DNA from: Saccharina japonica
Lineage: Eukaryota > Sar > Phaeophyceae > Laminariales > Laminariaceae
Direction of reading: 5' to 3'
Assembly (NCBI GenBank): GCA_008828725.1
Contig: MEHQ01002554.1
Location: 84,969-148,968, forward strand
Length of the DNA: 64,000 nt
Part shown: positions 9,991 through 21,089 of the stretch, piece after piece
Layout of the letters: every line of letters starts with the position of its first letter
Position numbering within the stretch: position 1 is the first letter of the stretch
Translations under genes and position numbers: made by a program
Notes under the pieces: generated by a model
Databases searched by the model: none
The model's input: the letters and a program-made list of their open reading frames with translations, nothing else
Told to the model about the DNA's origin: nothing

Positions 9991-12100
9991 CCGCAGGTGT
10001 TGCCAAAATCCCGTAGAAGCTGATACGCCAAACAAGCACCCACCCTTTTGTGGTGCTTTTCAGGTGTTGCACAGACGTCCGCCCTGGATGTCACTGGGAC
10101 CAGTATTCCCCGTTCGTTATCGCGTGAAGTCTCCCCCAACGGAGAACGGGTTTGGTTGAACATCGCAGCGGGACAGGTTCCGTTGAGAGCAGGGGTCGAC
10201 TCCGTACGGGCCAAATATCACCCTGAACACGCACTGTTTGCATCAATATGCCATGACACCCCCTGCTTCGCTTGCAATAGGAGTTCTCGACTGCCACGGA
10301 GCGGAAGACTAAGACTCCGTGCTGGATACACCACTGACAGGATTCGTATCCCTGTTCCCCTCATCGTCTAAGTCGGCGCTACTTCGTCGCTATCACCCGG
10401 GGGCACCAAGGGAGAAGCCAGCTGCTAGTATCAGGGTGCCCTCGATAAAGAGGTGCGGACAACGAGCTGCCTTTCACGGCGCAACCTGGGCGGCGGGAAA
10501 AACGTGTGAGAACGGTGTGGGAGCGGCGCCACTGCAGGCGTTGAACCCACGCGCAGCTTCGCCAGACACGAGCTACCTCCGCTTTTGGTGAAGGGGCACC
10601 TTGAAAGCCCCACCGATATCGAAAAGACATGGCCAATCAGGCCCATCAAGCAGCAGCACCCTCGCGCCGTGTTTTTGGGCGACTGCATAGAGCTGATAAT
10701 GTTGATCCCAGTCGTTTCTGGTATCCGCAGCACGTTCTTCGACATGATGTGAACTAACTGGCGGTCGAAAGTTCGCACGTGTTCCCGTGGCAGTAGCGTC
10801 GATTCCTTGGGCGTGCACATCATTTGTTTGCTCCAGCGGCTTGAAGCTGTACGCTGAAGGGGCGAACGTCAAACGCAAGAGGGCATGGTCGGTCGGAGAC
10901 TATACGCACGCTGGAGCGGCCTGGATCAACCTCAAAATACGATATCACCTGACACGTTCCACCCCGCACCGGCGCCGGAAACAGCCTGCCAGGGCGAACA
11001 CCCATACGATCACGCCAGTCTCCGGTCTAGTCATGGTACCACCCATGGCACTGGTGTTGGGACCAGGAAGTTAAATATCGCCCCGGTACACCCTGTAGTG
11101 TTCACACTGCTCGTACCGTGTATAGGCAGGCAGGCAGGGAAAGCTCGGGGTCCATAACCCGATCGGTGTAGGCTTCTCGCTGGACCATGGCGCCGGTGGC
11201 AATCAGGTTGGGCTACGGCAGTGCTTGTCTGGCACGCGTGGCAGGCGTCCGCGCGAGTCGTTCCGCTCCACCGTTTTCGACGATCTCCATCGCGCTTTCC
11301 ATCGCGTTTATGCGTCGGTACCGACGGCTAAGCCAATCACCTTCTCACCCCACCCCGTTCCGCGATACGGAGGCCAATGCTTACGAAATGGATAGTTCCT
11401 TCCAGCGCAGGTACGTGTCTTTTCGGAGGCAAGGCGCGGCCGTTTTTCTTGGGGTTGATGGCGGTACCGCTGTTGGCCACGCTCTCGCCTGGAGAGGAAC
11501 GGCACGGAACGGCACGACCTCCACAGTGTCAGCTGTGGCTTCCATCATTCCGGTGCCGATACCGTCCAAGTAGGCGAACGCTTCAACTTCTCTTGACTCA
11601 AAAACCTCTCTCCGGTCCGCTCCAGCACCGGAAATAGCGGCATATGCAGAACTACGCCGGTCCCATGGCGTCCTCTTGTTGCACTCCACTAATAGAGCTG
11701 CAGCCAATCTTGACCCCTTGATCCCGGGCCCATCTGGAAGAACACGGGGGGTGAGTGCAGATATCTCGCCGTAACTTTCGGTGACGAACGGCTTGAGTGC
11801 CGGCGCACGCGAGCGCCCGCCTCGGCGAGCACCACCATCATAAATACCGTGTGGAAGTCGTTGAAGCAGTCCGTGAGGATCTCAGCCAGTTTTTGTTTCG
11901 CCCCGTGGTGCATTCGGGCGCGTAACGCTCTCCTGTTCCAACCCCGCCTCGTACTCCGACCCCAAGCTGTCTCGCCTCTCGGTTGATCTCCTCCAGCCGA
12001 GGCCGCCACTGCAGCATAGCCCCGTCTACAAGGTGGCGTCTCCACGTCGTCATTCCTACGCATACGGGGTGGCATTGTTTGCCCAAAAGGCAGTGAGGGT
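9990..12100. pseudogene. GC-rich coding-like region, unidentified and broken
   Basis: Higher GC than its surroundings, with partly open frames on both strands of 60-130 codons (minus 10573-10878 with LLLDGPDWPCLFDIG, minus 11381-11707, minus 11689-12075, plus 11187-11573). No frame stays open long and no motif is recognisable. Likely the remains of a transposon protein gene or of a host gene; the strand is uncertain, minus slightly favoured. Confidence 0.3.
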
Positions 12101-12224
12101 TGGGTTCCAGGAAGGGCTGCCAGACCCCCAGCGGGAAGGTACTTGGGATCGTCGATAAATTCGCCTCCAGAAGGCCTTAATACCAGAGCACCATACGTCT
12201 CGCGCCCGATAAAAATTGAGATGT

Positions 12225-12350
12225 CGGGTCATGACCCGACCCGACCCGACCCGGCCCGACCCGACCCGACCCGACCCGACCCGTAAAGTTTGCAAACCTC
12301 CTGACTCGATCCGACCCGACCGTGACATTTTGAACACCTCCTGCGGGTCC
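12225..12350. repeat. CCGAC pentanucleotide block with GGGTCATGACCC palindromes
   Basis: TCGGGTCATGACCCGA followed by about ten CCGAC units, then diverged units, and a second TCATGACCCGCG near 12354. The right edge CGAACAGCCCTG resembles the end of a hAT-type MITE (CAGGGCTGTTCG), but I cannot find the opposite end. Confidence 0.55.
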
Positions 12351-12839
12351 AGTCATGACCCGCGAACAGCCCTGAAAAAACAAACAAACATAAATTAGCG
12401 AGACTGTCGCATTTCGGGCGAGAGGTCCAGACACAGTTTATCAGCGTCTCTCAGCCTGCGCAACCACCACTTTCCGAGAAAGTTCGCATACAGCCTCGAC
12501 GATTTGGTGCCATCTCGTTCCGTGTAACAAATGCGAATTATCATCGGCCGCGCATGATGATATATATGCTGCGTGCGCACAAAGCACCACTTATTTTGCT
12601 GCGTGCGCAAAGCACCACTTTTGTTTTGGGTGAAACGAAGAAATTATTCGAAGGGACCAAAGAAGAAAAGTAAATCCAGGACCGATCCCGGTCCCGGAAA
12701 AATAATTTTCCCGTCAGTAAATAAGAGCTGGGAGTAGGCTGAGAGGCCATCAGGGAAGTGTCAAGGCTTGCCTCCGAAATGGGGGAGACAGTTGTGCCAA
12801 TGCTTACACTGAGTGAGGTATAGCTAACCCACCTTTTGC

Positions 12840-13470
12840 CATTTTGCCTTCGCTGTATTGAGCGAGGCATAGCCAATCCATCGCTGGCAGCGCCTTACGA
12901 GTAGTAGCTATATTGAGCGGGGCAAAGCCAATCGTAATTGTATGGGCTTTGGAAGGCCGTTAATTACCTCAATATAATCAGTTGATTGGTCCGTTTTCGT
13001 ATTGATTTGATGGCTTTTGTATCCGGGGTATTATGTTTAAGAATATAAGGACAATGATGCCCTTCCGGGCCAGATACCATCACGGCTCTGGGAATAAATT
13101 AGCCACTTTTCTCTTACGCTTGTCTACGTGAAAGTGAGTAACACCAAGGATGCTTAATAGACAAACCTGCAAGGGGATACTCTGTGTCTCACCCGGTTTT
13201 AGTACAATATGGCGTCGCTGGCAGGACGAGATCCAGTCTTAAACACAACCCACCGCTCCAGCGGTACCTTAGCTGACCCAACTCAATCCACCGCTCAGGC
13301 AAGTGACTTACGTACATACGTGTATAGCTATATCGGCGGGGCATAGCCAACCCACCGCTCTTGCAGTCGTGCCTTACGTATGATATGTATGACGCTATCG
13401 TATATTATACCGGTATGGACATACACCTGGTATATTGAGCGGGGCATAGCCAATCCACCGCCTCTCCTTT
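12840..13470. repeat. Dispersed GAGCGGGGCATAGCC repeats plus a diverged LTR
   Basis: At least four copies of a short unit, TTGAGCGGGGCATAGCCAAT followed by CCACCGCTC, which can pair with itself. Another copy is at 15060-15110. Between them lies an LTR-type sequence at about 12940-13205. Confidence 0.5.
12940..13205 (+). mobile_element. Diverged solo LTR with adjacent primer-binding-like site
   Basis: Matches the 270-bp LTRs of 16224-17510 in reverse order to those listed there (GGGCTTTGGAAGGCCG, GGTCCGTTTTCGTAT, AAGTGAGTAACACCAAGGAT, ACCTGCAAGGGGATA). It is followed by ATGGCGTCGCTGGCAGGAC, a TGGCG primer-binding-like sequence. It is old and diverged. Confidence 0.6.
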
Positions 13471-13663
13471 TGTTCGTAGTCTTACTCTTGTTTATATCTC
13501 GGGATGTCGGGGCATTATTGCTTTTCCTTTTCTTTTGTCTGGTATGATCTGCGACATTTCCTTCAGGAAAGCACGACACTTACTTTTTTTTTTTTCTGTT
13601 TTTTCCCCCGCTTTTTTCTCTTACTTTTGTTTCTTTCAACCCGTGTATGTCGTGTCTGTCGTG

Positions 13664-13720
13664 TGTGTGTTCTTCACATTAAACGGTCTTTTCTACCCGT
13701 CGACATCAGCACCCACTACG
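13664..13720 (+). repeat. Family J fragment
   Basis: GTTCTTCACATTAAACGGTC followed by TTTCTACCCGTCGACATC, one arm of the fold-back family J. Confidence 0.6.
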
Positions 13721-13744
13721 TATGATCGTACCCAGTACGTATGA

Positions 13745-14081
13745 TGACATTTTTTTCCCTTTCTTTCCCATGTCTTCGTCCTTCTTTTCTCTCTCCTCCT
13801 TTAGTCGTATAACTCAGATCCGGGATCACAAAGTAGGCTCTTCAACTGTCCCCCCCTCTATACGGTACGTGCCTTGCATTTTTATCGCGAGAAGATTTCA
13901 GCACTTTTTCCCCTCGTCGACGGGTAGAAAGGACGGTTTAATGTGAAGAACACATCACACAGGCTATAATAGGCGCTCTCGACAGTTAGTTGGCGTCATT
14001 TGAGCATAAAAATCTCCATACAATCGGAGACTCTCGAACCCTCGACCTCGAACTTAGCAGTCTTCGTGGTTAACTGCTGTA
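13745..14081 (-). mobile_element. SINE, body plus tRNA-like head, split by element R
   Basis: Minus-strand copy with ACTCAGATCCGGGATCACAA, TTTTTATCGCGAGAAG, then a family J fragment (GGGTAGAAAGGACGGTTTAA) inserted at about 13920-13965, then GGCGCTCTCGACAG. The head contains CTCGAACCCTCGACC (B box) and TCGTGGTTAACTGC (A box). The A-box CTAG is where element R enters at 14080; a short remnant CACCACCGGG follows R. Confidence 0.7.
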
Positions 14082-14796
14082 TACACCAGGGTTATAATTA
14101 TAGGGCTCCAGCAACATGTGCGCGTAGCGCACATCGGGCATATTTGGATGTGCGCGTAGCGCACAGCGCACACCGAGCCGGAGGCGAGGTGCGCTCCCGG
14201 CGGGGCCCCCGGGAGGGCCTCCCGGGAGGGCCCCCCGGGAGGGCCCCCGGGGGGCCCCCCGGGAGGGCCCCCGGAGGGCCGCCGGAGGCGAACATTTTGG
14301 ACGTATGTGCGTAAATGTACTCAAAATGTGCGTCTCATTCGCTCGTCTTGCAAATAACACACACACGTTCCTCTGTATTTGCGACCCTTTCAAGCCTTGT
14401 TTCATCCACGGACATACAAAACCGTCATAAATTTTAAATTTGAACTCAGTCCCCTCAAAGAAAGCCACAAACAAATTCGGTATGAAATTGTCGAATAAAT
14501 CACAAGAAAAAGGCTTAAAAAAAGCCCCAAAATGTTTTCGCCTGCGGCGAAAAGAGACCCAATTTCTTTTCGCCTGCGGCGAAAGTAGCCCCCATTTTTT
14601 TTTCCCGCCTACGGCAAAATGGGCCCGCACATTTTTTGAGCCTGCGGCCAAAAAGTGTGCGGGGGCCGAAAAAAAATGTGCGGCAAGCCGCACACCTATC
14701 ATACTGCTGCTGCTTTTTGTGGTGCGCAAAAGCCGATATTTCAGAAAATTGGTGCAATAATTGCGCACGTTTCACCAACTAATTATACCCCTGGTA
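14082..14796. mobile_element. Element R, TA-targeting MITE with GC-rich minisatellite and hairpin array
   Basis: Ends TACACCAGGGTTATAATTA and TAATTATACCCCTGGTA, TA outside both. The left half holds a GC-rich tandem array (GGGAGGGCCCCC units, 14200-14290). The right half holds repeated hairpins TTTTCGCCTGCGGCGAAA (14535-14590). It lies in the A box of a SINE. A related inverted arrangement lies at 15540-16140. Confidence 0.65.
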
Positions 14797-14859
14797 TACA
14801 CCACCGGGACATGTCGCCGTACTGTTCTTACGTACGTACTGCGTAACAGTATATACGAC

Positions 14860-15022
14860 GTAGTGTAGTTTCTCTATGTCGTAGTTTTGGGACCGCAGAG
14901 CTTGCATCTCTCTATTAATAGGATGAAGAATCGGCACGGACACTGACTTACCGGGTGCACTCGAAGTCGACGGGTGGAAAGCATACGTAACGGTTTAATG
15001 TGAAGAACACACAACAAACACA
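14860..15022. repeat. Family J arm
   Basis: Contains GTCGTAGTTTTGGGACC, AGGATGAAGAATCGGCACGG and AACGGTTTAATGTGAAGAAC. Other J copies have CTCTCTAGGATGAAG; here the CTAG is CTATTAATAG at 14912-14921. Confidence 0.65.
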
Positions 15023-15160
15023 CCGCTGTGTGTGGCGGCAGTGCCGCACATATATACTATGTTGAGCATTGAGCGGGGCATAATAGCCAACACACCGCTC
15101 TGGCGGTGCCTTGGGTGACCCAACTCGTATATGCTCCGCACGTATGTATATATACCACTC

Positions 15161-15232
15161 TGTACCGAAATATAAGAACATTTTACATAGTAAAATTACA
15201 TCAAAAATATCCTTATATTTCGGGACATAGTG
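15161..15232. repeat. Family C palindromic MITE
   Basis: CCGAAATATAAGAACATTTTA and ATATCCTTATATTTCGGG form the arms. Confidence 0.6.
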
Positions 15233-15539
15233 GTAAGTATGTACATATACGTACGTATTCATATAACTATAATACGTGAGACGCACCTGTTATCCGATAA
15301 CTATGTATGAATCCCCTACTTACTGCTGTCGTCGTAAGTCGTAGGTCGTAGGGTCCAACAGGTGATTCATGAAGCGGTCTATAGCCCCCTGGTGTCGTAC
15401 TGCCCAGCAAAGTGAAACGGTAACCGTCGTAGCTTCGATCCGCTACCAGGGGGGCTGCGGTTTTCTTCTTTTGATATGTACCAACCAGGGCGTAAAATAG
15501 GCGGGGAAATATTGCGTTGGCGTTGGCCCACCTTTTTTT

Positions 15540-16140
15540 TGTCGTAAATAATCCCGCGTTTTTCACAACGTACCGAAAGCATCGTGCGGCTTTTGCCGCT
15601 TGTGGCACCACGCTTTTCCGGTGCCCAACAGTTTTCCCCCGTATCATGGGCGAAAAAAATGTGCGGGTCCTTTTGCGCCTCAGCCTATTGCGGCGCAGGC
15701 GAAAAACAAATTGGCGTGATTTTCGCCGCAGGCGCAAAAACTTTTAGTTTTTTTTTTGTGTGGATTTCGTCTTTTTTTTTGTTTTTAGATGCGTTATTTG
15801 GGGCTGATTTATGATTTCCTCTTTTGGTATTCGTAGAGTACTTTATTTCCTTTGAGAATTCGATTGAAACTGATGATGTTGCCGTTGTCCTCTGCCTGAG
15901 GACGAAACAGGCCTCAAACAGCTCGTAAACCGAGCGCGTAAGACGCACATTTTGAGTATATTGACCCGGTGAAAAAAACGAAACCGAGCGGGTTAGACGC
16001 ACATTTTGAGTATATTGACGCAAATATGGTGGAAAAAAAACGGCCTCTGGCGGCCCTCTTCGGGGGCCCTCCGGGATCCCTCCGGGGGCCTCTGCGGGGG
16101 GTCGCACCTTGCCTATGTACGGCTCGTGCACCGCACCACG
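15540..16140. repeat. Inverted relative of element R (hairpin array plus GC minisatellite)
   Basis: In opposite order to R: hairpin words TTTTCGCCGCAGGCGCAAA and GCGGCGCAGGCGAAAA, a spacer, GACGCACATTTTGAGTATAT (present twice, about 15947 and 15996), then a GGGGGCCCTCCGGGA array. Together with R it makes a roughly 2-kb imperfect inverted repeat around 14770-15530. Clean termini were not found. Confidence 0.45.
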
Positions 16141-16223
16141 AGCCGGACGCCTACTATTTTAGACCCTGGTACCAACCGCCGGTCGCCCCGGTGGTCTAGC
16201 AGTCAACCACGAAGACTGCTAAG

Positions 16224-17510
16224 TGTGATAAGACTGGGTGAAACACAGAATATCCCCTTGCAGGTTTATCTATTAAGCATCCTTGGTGTTACTCACTTTC
16301 CGTAAAGTCAAGCGTAGAAGAGAAGCAGATTACATTATTCCCCGGGCCAGATGACATCTGTGTCGGGACGGGCTTCACATATGGCCCTCAGATCTTATAA
16401 ATACCCCGAATACGAATGCCATCCAAGTGATACGAAAACGGACCAATTACTTATACAGAGGTAATTACCGGCCTTCTTAGCCCATACCATTACACTAGCC
16501 CACCCTGATGAGCCGTATATGCAGAAATATGGGAAAAACGGGGAAATCCCAGTTCCCCGAATTAGAACATGAGTCGAAGATGCGGCTCCTCAAAACCCCT
16601 CCCACACCTCTAAGTTGCTAGGCTAAGAATGCCAACGACGCCACGTGTGATAAGACTGGGTGAGACACAGAGTATCCCCTTGCAGGTTTGTCCATTAAGC
16701 ATCCTTGGTGTTACTCACTTTCCGTAGAGTCAAGCGTAGAAGAGAAGCAGCTTTATTAATCCCCGAGCCAGATGACATCTGACTCGGGACGGGCTTCACA
16801 TATGGCCCTCAGATCTTATATATACCCCGAATACCAATGCCATCCGAGTTATACGAAAACGGACCAATTACCCATACAGAGGTAATTACCGGCCTTCTTA
16901 GCCCATACCATTACACTAAGGGTCGGACCAAAGAGCTAGAAGACTAGTCGCAATGCCAAAGACACCACGTGTGATAAGACTGGGTTTTACACAGAATATC
17001 CCCTTGCAGGTTTGTCTTTTAAGCATCCTTGGTGTTACTCACTTTCCGTAAAGTCAAGCGTAGAAGAGAAGCAGCTTATATTAATCCCCGAGCCCGATGA
17101 CATCTGCCTCGGGACGGGCACATATGGCCCTCAGATCTTATAAATACCCCTAATACAAATGCCATCCAAGTTATACGAAAACGGACCAATTATGTAATGG
17201 TGTGGGCTAGGAAGGCCGGCAATTGCCTCTGTATAGGTAAATGGTCCGTTTTCGTATAACTTGGATGGCATTCGTATTCGGGGTATTTATAAGATCTGAG
17301 GCCATACGTGAAGCCCGCCCGAGTCAGATATCATCTGGCTCGGGGATTAATATAAGCTGCTTCTCTTCTACGCTTGACTCTACGGAAAGTGAGTAACACC
17401 AAGGATGCTTAATAGACAAACCTGCAAGGGGATATTCTGTGTTTCGCCCAGTCTTATCACAATTACCTATACAGAGGTGATTACCGGCCTTCTTAGCCCA
17501 TACCATTACA
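16224..17510. mobile_element. Tandem array of miniature LTR elements (TRIM-like fossil)
   Basis: Three LTRs of about 270 bp (16224-16494, 16646-16915, and 16970-17510 with a nested fourth), TGTGATAAGACTGGG...CATTACA, separated by only about 150 and 54 bp. Each short interior carries, next to an LTR, CGTGG-GTC-TTGGCAT on the minus strand, a TGGCG-type primer-binding site, so the element is probably oriented minus. The array is bounded by TAAG on both sides. Interiors are far too short for gag or pol. Similarity between LTRs suggests fairly recent activity. Confidence 0.75.
17193..17461 (-). mobile_element. Nested solo LTR inside the third LTR
   Basis: TGTAATGGTGTGGGCT ... GCCCAGTCTTATCACA, opposite in orientation to its host LTR, flanked by ATTA on both sides (17189-17192, 17462-17465). 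It contains GGGGTATTTATAAGATC, a plausible TATA box. Confidence 0.8.
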
Positions 17511-17699
17511 TAAGGTCGAAGTCAGGGGTTAGAGTCTCAGTATGGAGATTTGTGTATTCTCAAATGACACCAACAAACTGTCGAGAGCGCCTATTATTAA
17601 AGCGTGGGCAGGCGCAATTCGACGAGAGAGAGTCGACGCGGGAAGAAAGAAAGTGCTGAAATATGATCGCGATAATAATGCAAGAGCCTACTTAGTGAG

Positions 17700-18720
17700 A
17701 GAAGCCAAGGGACTGGCAAGCATTTTTTTTCGAGCCGGTCTATGGCAAGCCCCGGATGGACTATACGTATTTGTTCGAGTTTGGGTAACTTAAAGCACTG
17801 AAGCGAGGCTCATAACCTGCTAAAGCTGCGAATTTGCAAACGTCAAAATTAAAATGATATGTACGTAGCCGCATATCTTTCTCTCTACTGTAGGTACTTG
17901 TAGCGGTTCATGGTAAGTCTCGGATGACTTAGCTCAGCTCAAGGCCAGCATAAAGCTGTACCACTCGAGGGAGTCAGTCACCCTAGCTGACGCGAAAGTA
18001 AGATGTGTAAAATATTACCCAGAAGAAAGAACCCAGGCAGAACCCGGACAGAGCCCACGGTCAGAGGGTCCCCGCTGGAAGTGACCTGGGCAGGGCCCGG
18101 TCAGAGAGACCCTGCCTGCTGGAACAAAGAGAAACAACCATAAATAAAATAGAAGAAGAACAAGAACAAGAAGTGGCTGCTACATGTGGGCGACGATCTA
18201 CAGCAGCAAGTAAGCAGCAACAGCCGTTATACCCTAAGATCCATATCCACCTAGCAAACCCGGGGATGTAGCCCGGATGTCCCCGGACGACCACAGGTCT
18301 CAGTATCGGATCCTCGAACCTCGAATTTCTCGAGGAAACAGAGGAGAAAACATGAATATTTCCGAGCCCTTTTTTTTTTCTACCATCGACTTCGCCGTCC
18401 CCTCACCCCTTTGTCTTTCTCCGATGATTCCCTCGTCGGGGACGCGTACGGGCACCGATAGAGACACGGCTACGTACGTAGAAGCGGGCGCAATCCGTAA
18501 TCTTAACACGGCATTTTTCGACACCATCGTTAGTATTTCTCGCCATCCTCAACACATGTGTAGCATGAACTACTGTAGCTTCAACATTGATCACTCATAA
18601 GCACTCTGAAAAAAAGAAAATCCACGGAAGAAACAAAAAAGGAGCCATAATAGCGGTCAGATAGTGGCGAGACACCCCGCTTTTTTGGATTTTCCTATCT
18701 TGGGAACACTACCGGTCTTC
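17700..18720. other. Sparse region with an unrecognised open frame
   Basis: A plus-strand frame at 18277-18600 is open for 107 codons and ends CSFNIDHS-stop; it matches no family I know. Its last bases and the following 50 bp (ACATTGATCACTCATAAGC...GAAGAAACAAAAAAGGAGCC) recur at 26345-26415, so the end belongs to a dispersed repeat. Nothing else identified. Confidence 0.35.
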
Positions 18721-19900
18721 ATACGAAGGGTACACCCATTTTATTTGGCACTATGTTGCTGATAAGATGATGAACTAGCCACAAAGTGGTACCATAACGT
18801 TTGGTCTTATGCACAAAGTCTAACTCCTGGTATACCGTACAACACGGAAGAAAGCACACCCCCCTTAGATAACACACCCCCCCCCACATAAGCACACCTG
18901 GTGGTATATTTTTACTTCGTTTTTTTACCATCACTTTATCACCGGGGGTACGTTGGATAACATCCCCCCTAGGTGTGTACGCCTGAAAACAGTGTCAAGC
19001 TCCACAATTACTACACCACCTCGGGTGGATGGATTTCATTCACAATTCACAATCAACCCGCACCGGTATGGACACCAGCATGAAGGCAACTGCTGCGCCC
19101 CCTCACAGTGGGCCGAACGAGTCTGCGGCTTCGACCCCACCTGTAGCTGCTGCTGCCTCGGGCGACGATCATGTCGTTTTTCTCTGGGACCAGCGCTCTT
19201 ACCAGTACTAGCACTAACGTTATCGCGTCTCCTATGTCCGCCGTGTGCCAAGCCCCGGCTACTGGTTCCGGTACCGGTACCGCTGAAGCACCTGCAGCAC
19301 TTGCGGTGCGACCCTCGGGGTTTCACCAATGAGTACCTGTATGGTACCGGTACCGGTAACCGTATTGCGGTATCGTAGCGAGGCGGGGGTGTTTGCTGTT
19401 ATCCCCGGGTTTCAAGCGTTTGGCTTACCATCACCGGCAATACGTGAAAATAGAAAAACAAAATGGTTTTAGACCAAGCTTGTCATGCGTTAGCACACCC
19501 CTTGCTAACATACCCCCTGCATTCTGGCCGGGGTCTGTTCACACTCACTCCATAGCAATCATTGATATACCGTTATCACACCCTCTCATTACCACACCCC
19601 CGGAATCTGGTCGGGGTCTGTTAACTCTCCTTCTCAACAAATAATGCCGTTCGCACACCCCTCCTGTCGTTGTCACATCCTCTCGTTACCACACCCCTCC
19701 TGTCGTTGCCACATCCTCTCGTTACCACACCCCCTAGCTGCAGGGCTCTCGTGCATGTTGTTTATCACCGGGGATGCGTTAGATAGCACCACCCCTCCAC
19801 AACAGCACACCCGGTGATACTATTTTTAAATGCCAAAATGTTATCACCGGGGTGTGCTTTCTTCCGTGTTCTACGGGTATACTGAATCTTGATATTGATC
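18720..19900. repeat. CACACCCC-rich repeats with TATCACCGGGG-type ends
   Basis: CACGGAAGAAAGCACACC near 18843 and GTGTGCTTTCTTCCGTG near 19850 are inverted copies. TTTATCACCGGGG recurs at about 18937, 19764 and 19840. Between 19480 and 19740 a loose tandem of ACCACACCCC and CTCTCGTTACCACACC occurs, and GGTACCGGTACCG lies near 19270 and 19342. No gene seen. Confidence 0.5.
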
Positions 19901-19929
19901 GGTCGCTCGAATCAGAGTCAAGAAATAGG

Positions 19930-20110
19930 CTGCCGATTCGTGTGGTGCGACCCCCGCACCACGAGTCGAAGGCGGGGCGCGCGCCCCCCGGAAGGGTTCC
20001 CCGGAGGGAGGGAGGGCCGCCGGAGGGCTCCTGGAGGGCCACCGGAGGCCGTTTTTGTATCGTTTGGACGTGTATGTGGGTCGATATACTCAAAATGTGG
20101 ATATCACCTA
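19930..20110. repeat. GC-rich minisatellite related to element R
   Basis: GTGCGACCCCCGCACCACGAG, then GGAGGGCCGCCGGAGGGC units and GGACGTGTATG...ATACTCAAAATGTG, the same layout as 14160-14330 and 15990-16140. Confidence 0.5.
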
Positions 20111-20169
20111 CTCCGTTTATCCTCTTCTTCTTGAAGGCGTGGGTCCGACTGGCTTAGAATGTGACTTAA

Positions 20170-20251
20170 CCCATTCATGACTCGAAAAACAATCCGACAC
20201 TAATTTCAAGTAGTTTGTCCCCAAATAGATGGGGCCAGTTCTTAAAACGGG
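20170..20251. mobile_element. Family B MITE (TTAA target)
   Basis: TTAA on both sides (20166-20169, 20252-20255); ends CCCATTCATGACTCG and CAGTTCTTAAAACGGG; core AATTTCAAGTAGTTTGTCCC. Confidence 0.8.
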
Positions 20252-20298
20252 TTAATACCTGGTATGCAATTTTCAAAGAATACAAGGACACACAGTTA

Positions 20299-20508
20299 GG
20301 GCCCGTATTAACGAAGAAGAAAACAAAAAAAAATTGGAAAAAAAATAAATCAAATCCGCTTTTCATTGGCCAACACACGCACCAGCACCAAAGATTAGGA
20401 TCTTGGGGCATAATATTTGGTGCTGGTGCGTGTGTTGACCAATGAAAAGCGAACTTGAATTTTATTTTTTCCAAATTGAATTTATGTTATACTCGTTAAT
20501 TCGGGCCC
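20299..20508. mobile_element. Element K1, PIF/Harbinger-like palindromic MITE
   Basis: GGGCCCGTATTAACG ... CGTTAATTCGGGCCC, TTA on both sides (20296-20298, 20509-20511). The interior is nearly palindromic around CGCTTTTCATTGG and CAACACACGCACCAGCACC. K2 at 56934-57123 is the same element. Three-base TTA duplications and GGG ends are typical of Tourist/PIF MITEs. Confidence 0.8.
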
Positions 20509-20511
20509 TTA

Positions 20512-20761
20512 GGGCCATTCTTATCGAGCAGCTTTTTTTCCATAATTTCCAATATTTTTTTCCACAAAAAAAAAAAGGAAATCTTGGAAATCTTGGAAAT
20601 TATGGAAACATTGGAAATTCTTCAGAGGGCAAAGTGTTTGGAAGGCTTCACGTTCCAATAAATGGGAAAAAAAAAAAAATGGAAAAAAATGGAAATCTAA
20701 GAAATTGCGCGAAAAAAAACATGGAAATTTTGGAAATTTATGGCTCCGATAAGAACGACCC
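20512..20761. mobile_element. Element L, PIF/Harbinger-like MITE directly abutting K1
   Basis: GGGCCATTCTTATCG at the left and CGATAAGAACGACCC at the right, with TTA at 20509-20511 (shared with K1) and 20762-20764. The interior is full of TGGAAAT and TTTCCA words and homopolymers. Confidence 0.65.
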
Positions 20762-20924
20762 TTAGTTACCATCAACCAATGAGCGTGTATCGTAACAATG
20801 TATGTATGTATCGACCACAGACGGGTTATGAGGTGCTTGCAAATGGCGACACAACATCCGTTCGTTGACTGCCGCACACCGGTGTCTCTGCGTCCTGCGT
20901 CCCTGCAAAATAACCGCTGCCCAG

Positions 20925-21089
20925 CTTGTCGAGGAACTTCGTCGATGCGGGGTATGGGAAGGCTGGCCGAGGATGCTGCTGCTGGTAATGTTGTTCAACT
21001 TATTATTGACGACCGTGCGCGGAATCGTGACCGGTTTCGTTCAGTACAATGACCACCCGGCTCGCGCGTACGGCGACGTGGAGTGTTGT
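20925..21089 (+). CDS. Candidate exon of an unidentified membrane protein
   Basis: A 55-codon frame bounded by a CCCAG acceptor and a GTGAGT donor. It reads as a plausible protein: VEELRRCGVWEGWPRM, then a hydrophobic stretch LLLVMLFNLLLTTVRGIV that could be one membrane segment, then FVQYNDHPARAYGDVECC. The downstream intron would hold a family A MITE carrying a SINE. I do not recognise the family and found no partner exons. The alternative is an old gene fragment. Confidence 0.35.

Larger units (their letters stand above)
16168..17700 (+). mobile_element. SINE split by a miniature LTR array
   Basis: Head GGTCGCCCCGGTGGTCTAGC with CAACCACGAAGACTGCTAAG at 16180-16223. The body resumes at 17511 with TAAGGTCGAAGTCAGGGGTT, CAAATGACACC, GAGAGCGCCTATTATTAA and AAGTGCTGAAAT. 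The 4-bp TAAG is present on both sides of the insertion, so the two halves were once contiguous. Confidence 0.75.

Noticed and set aside
11187-11573. 128-codon plus frame considered as a gene
   Set aside because: The opposite strand is equally open here (11381-11707), there is no motif, and the region is broken on both sides; kept only as part of an unidentified remnant.
14070-14768. 232-codon minus frame with Gly/Pro/Arg repeats
   Set aside because: It lies wholly inside element R and reads its GC-rich minisatellite and hairpin array; no recognisable domain.
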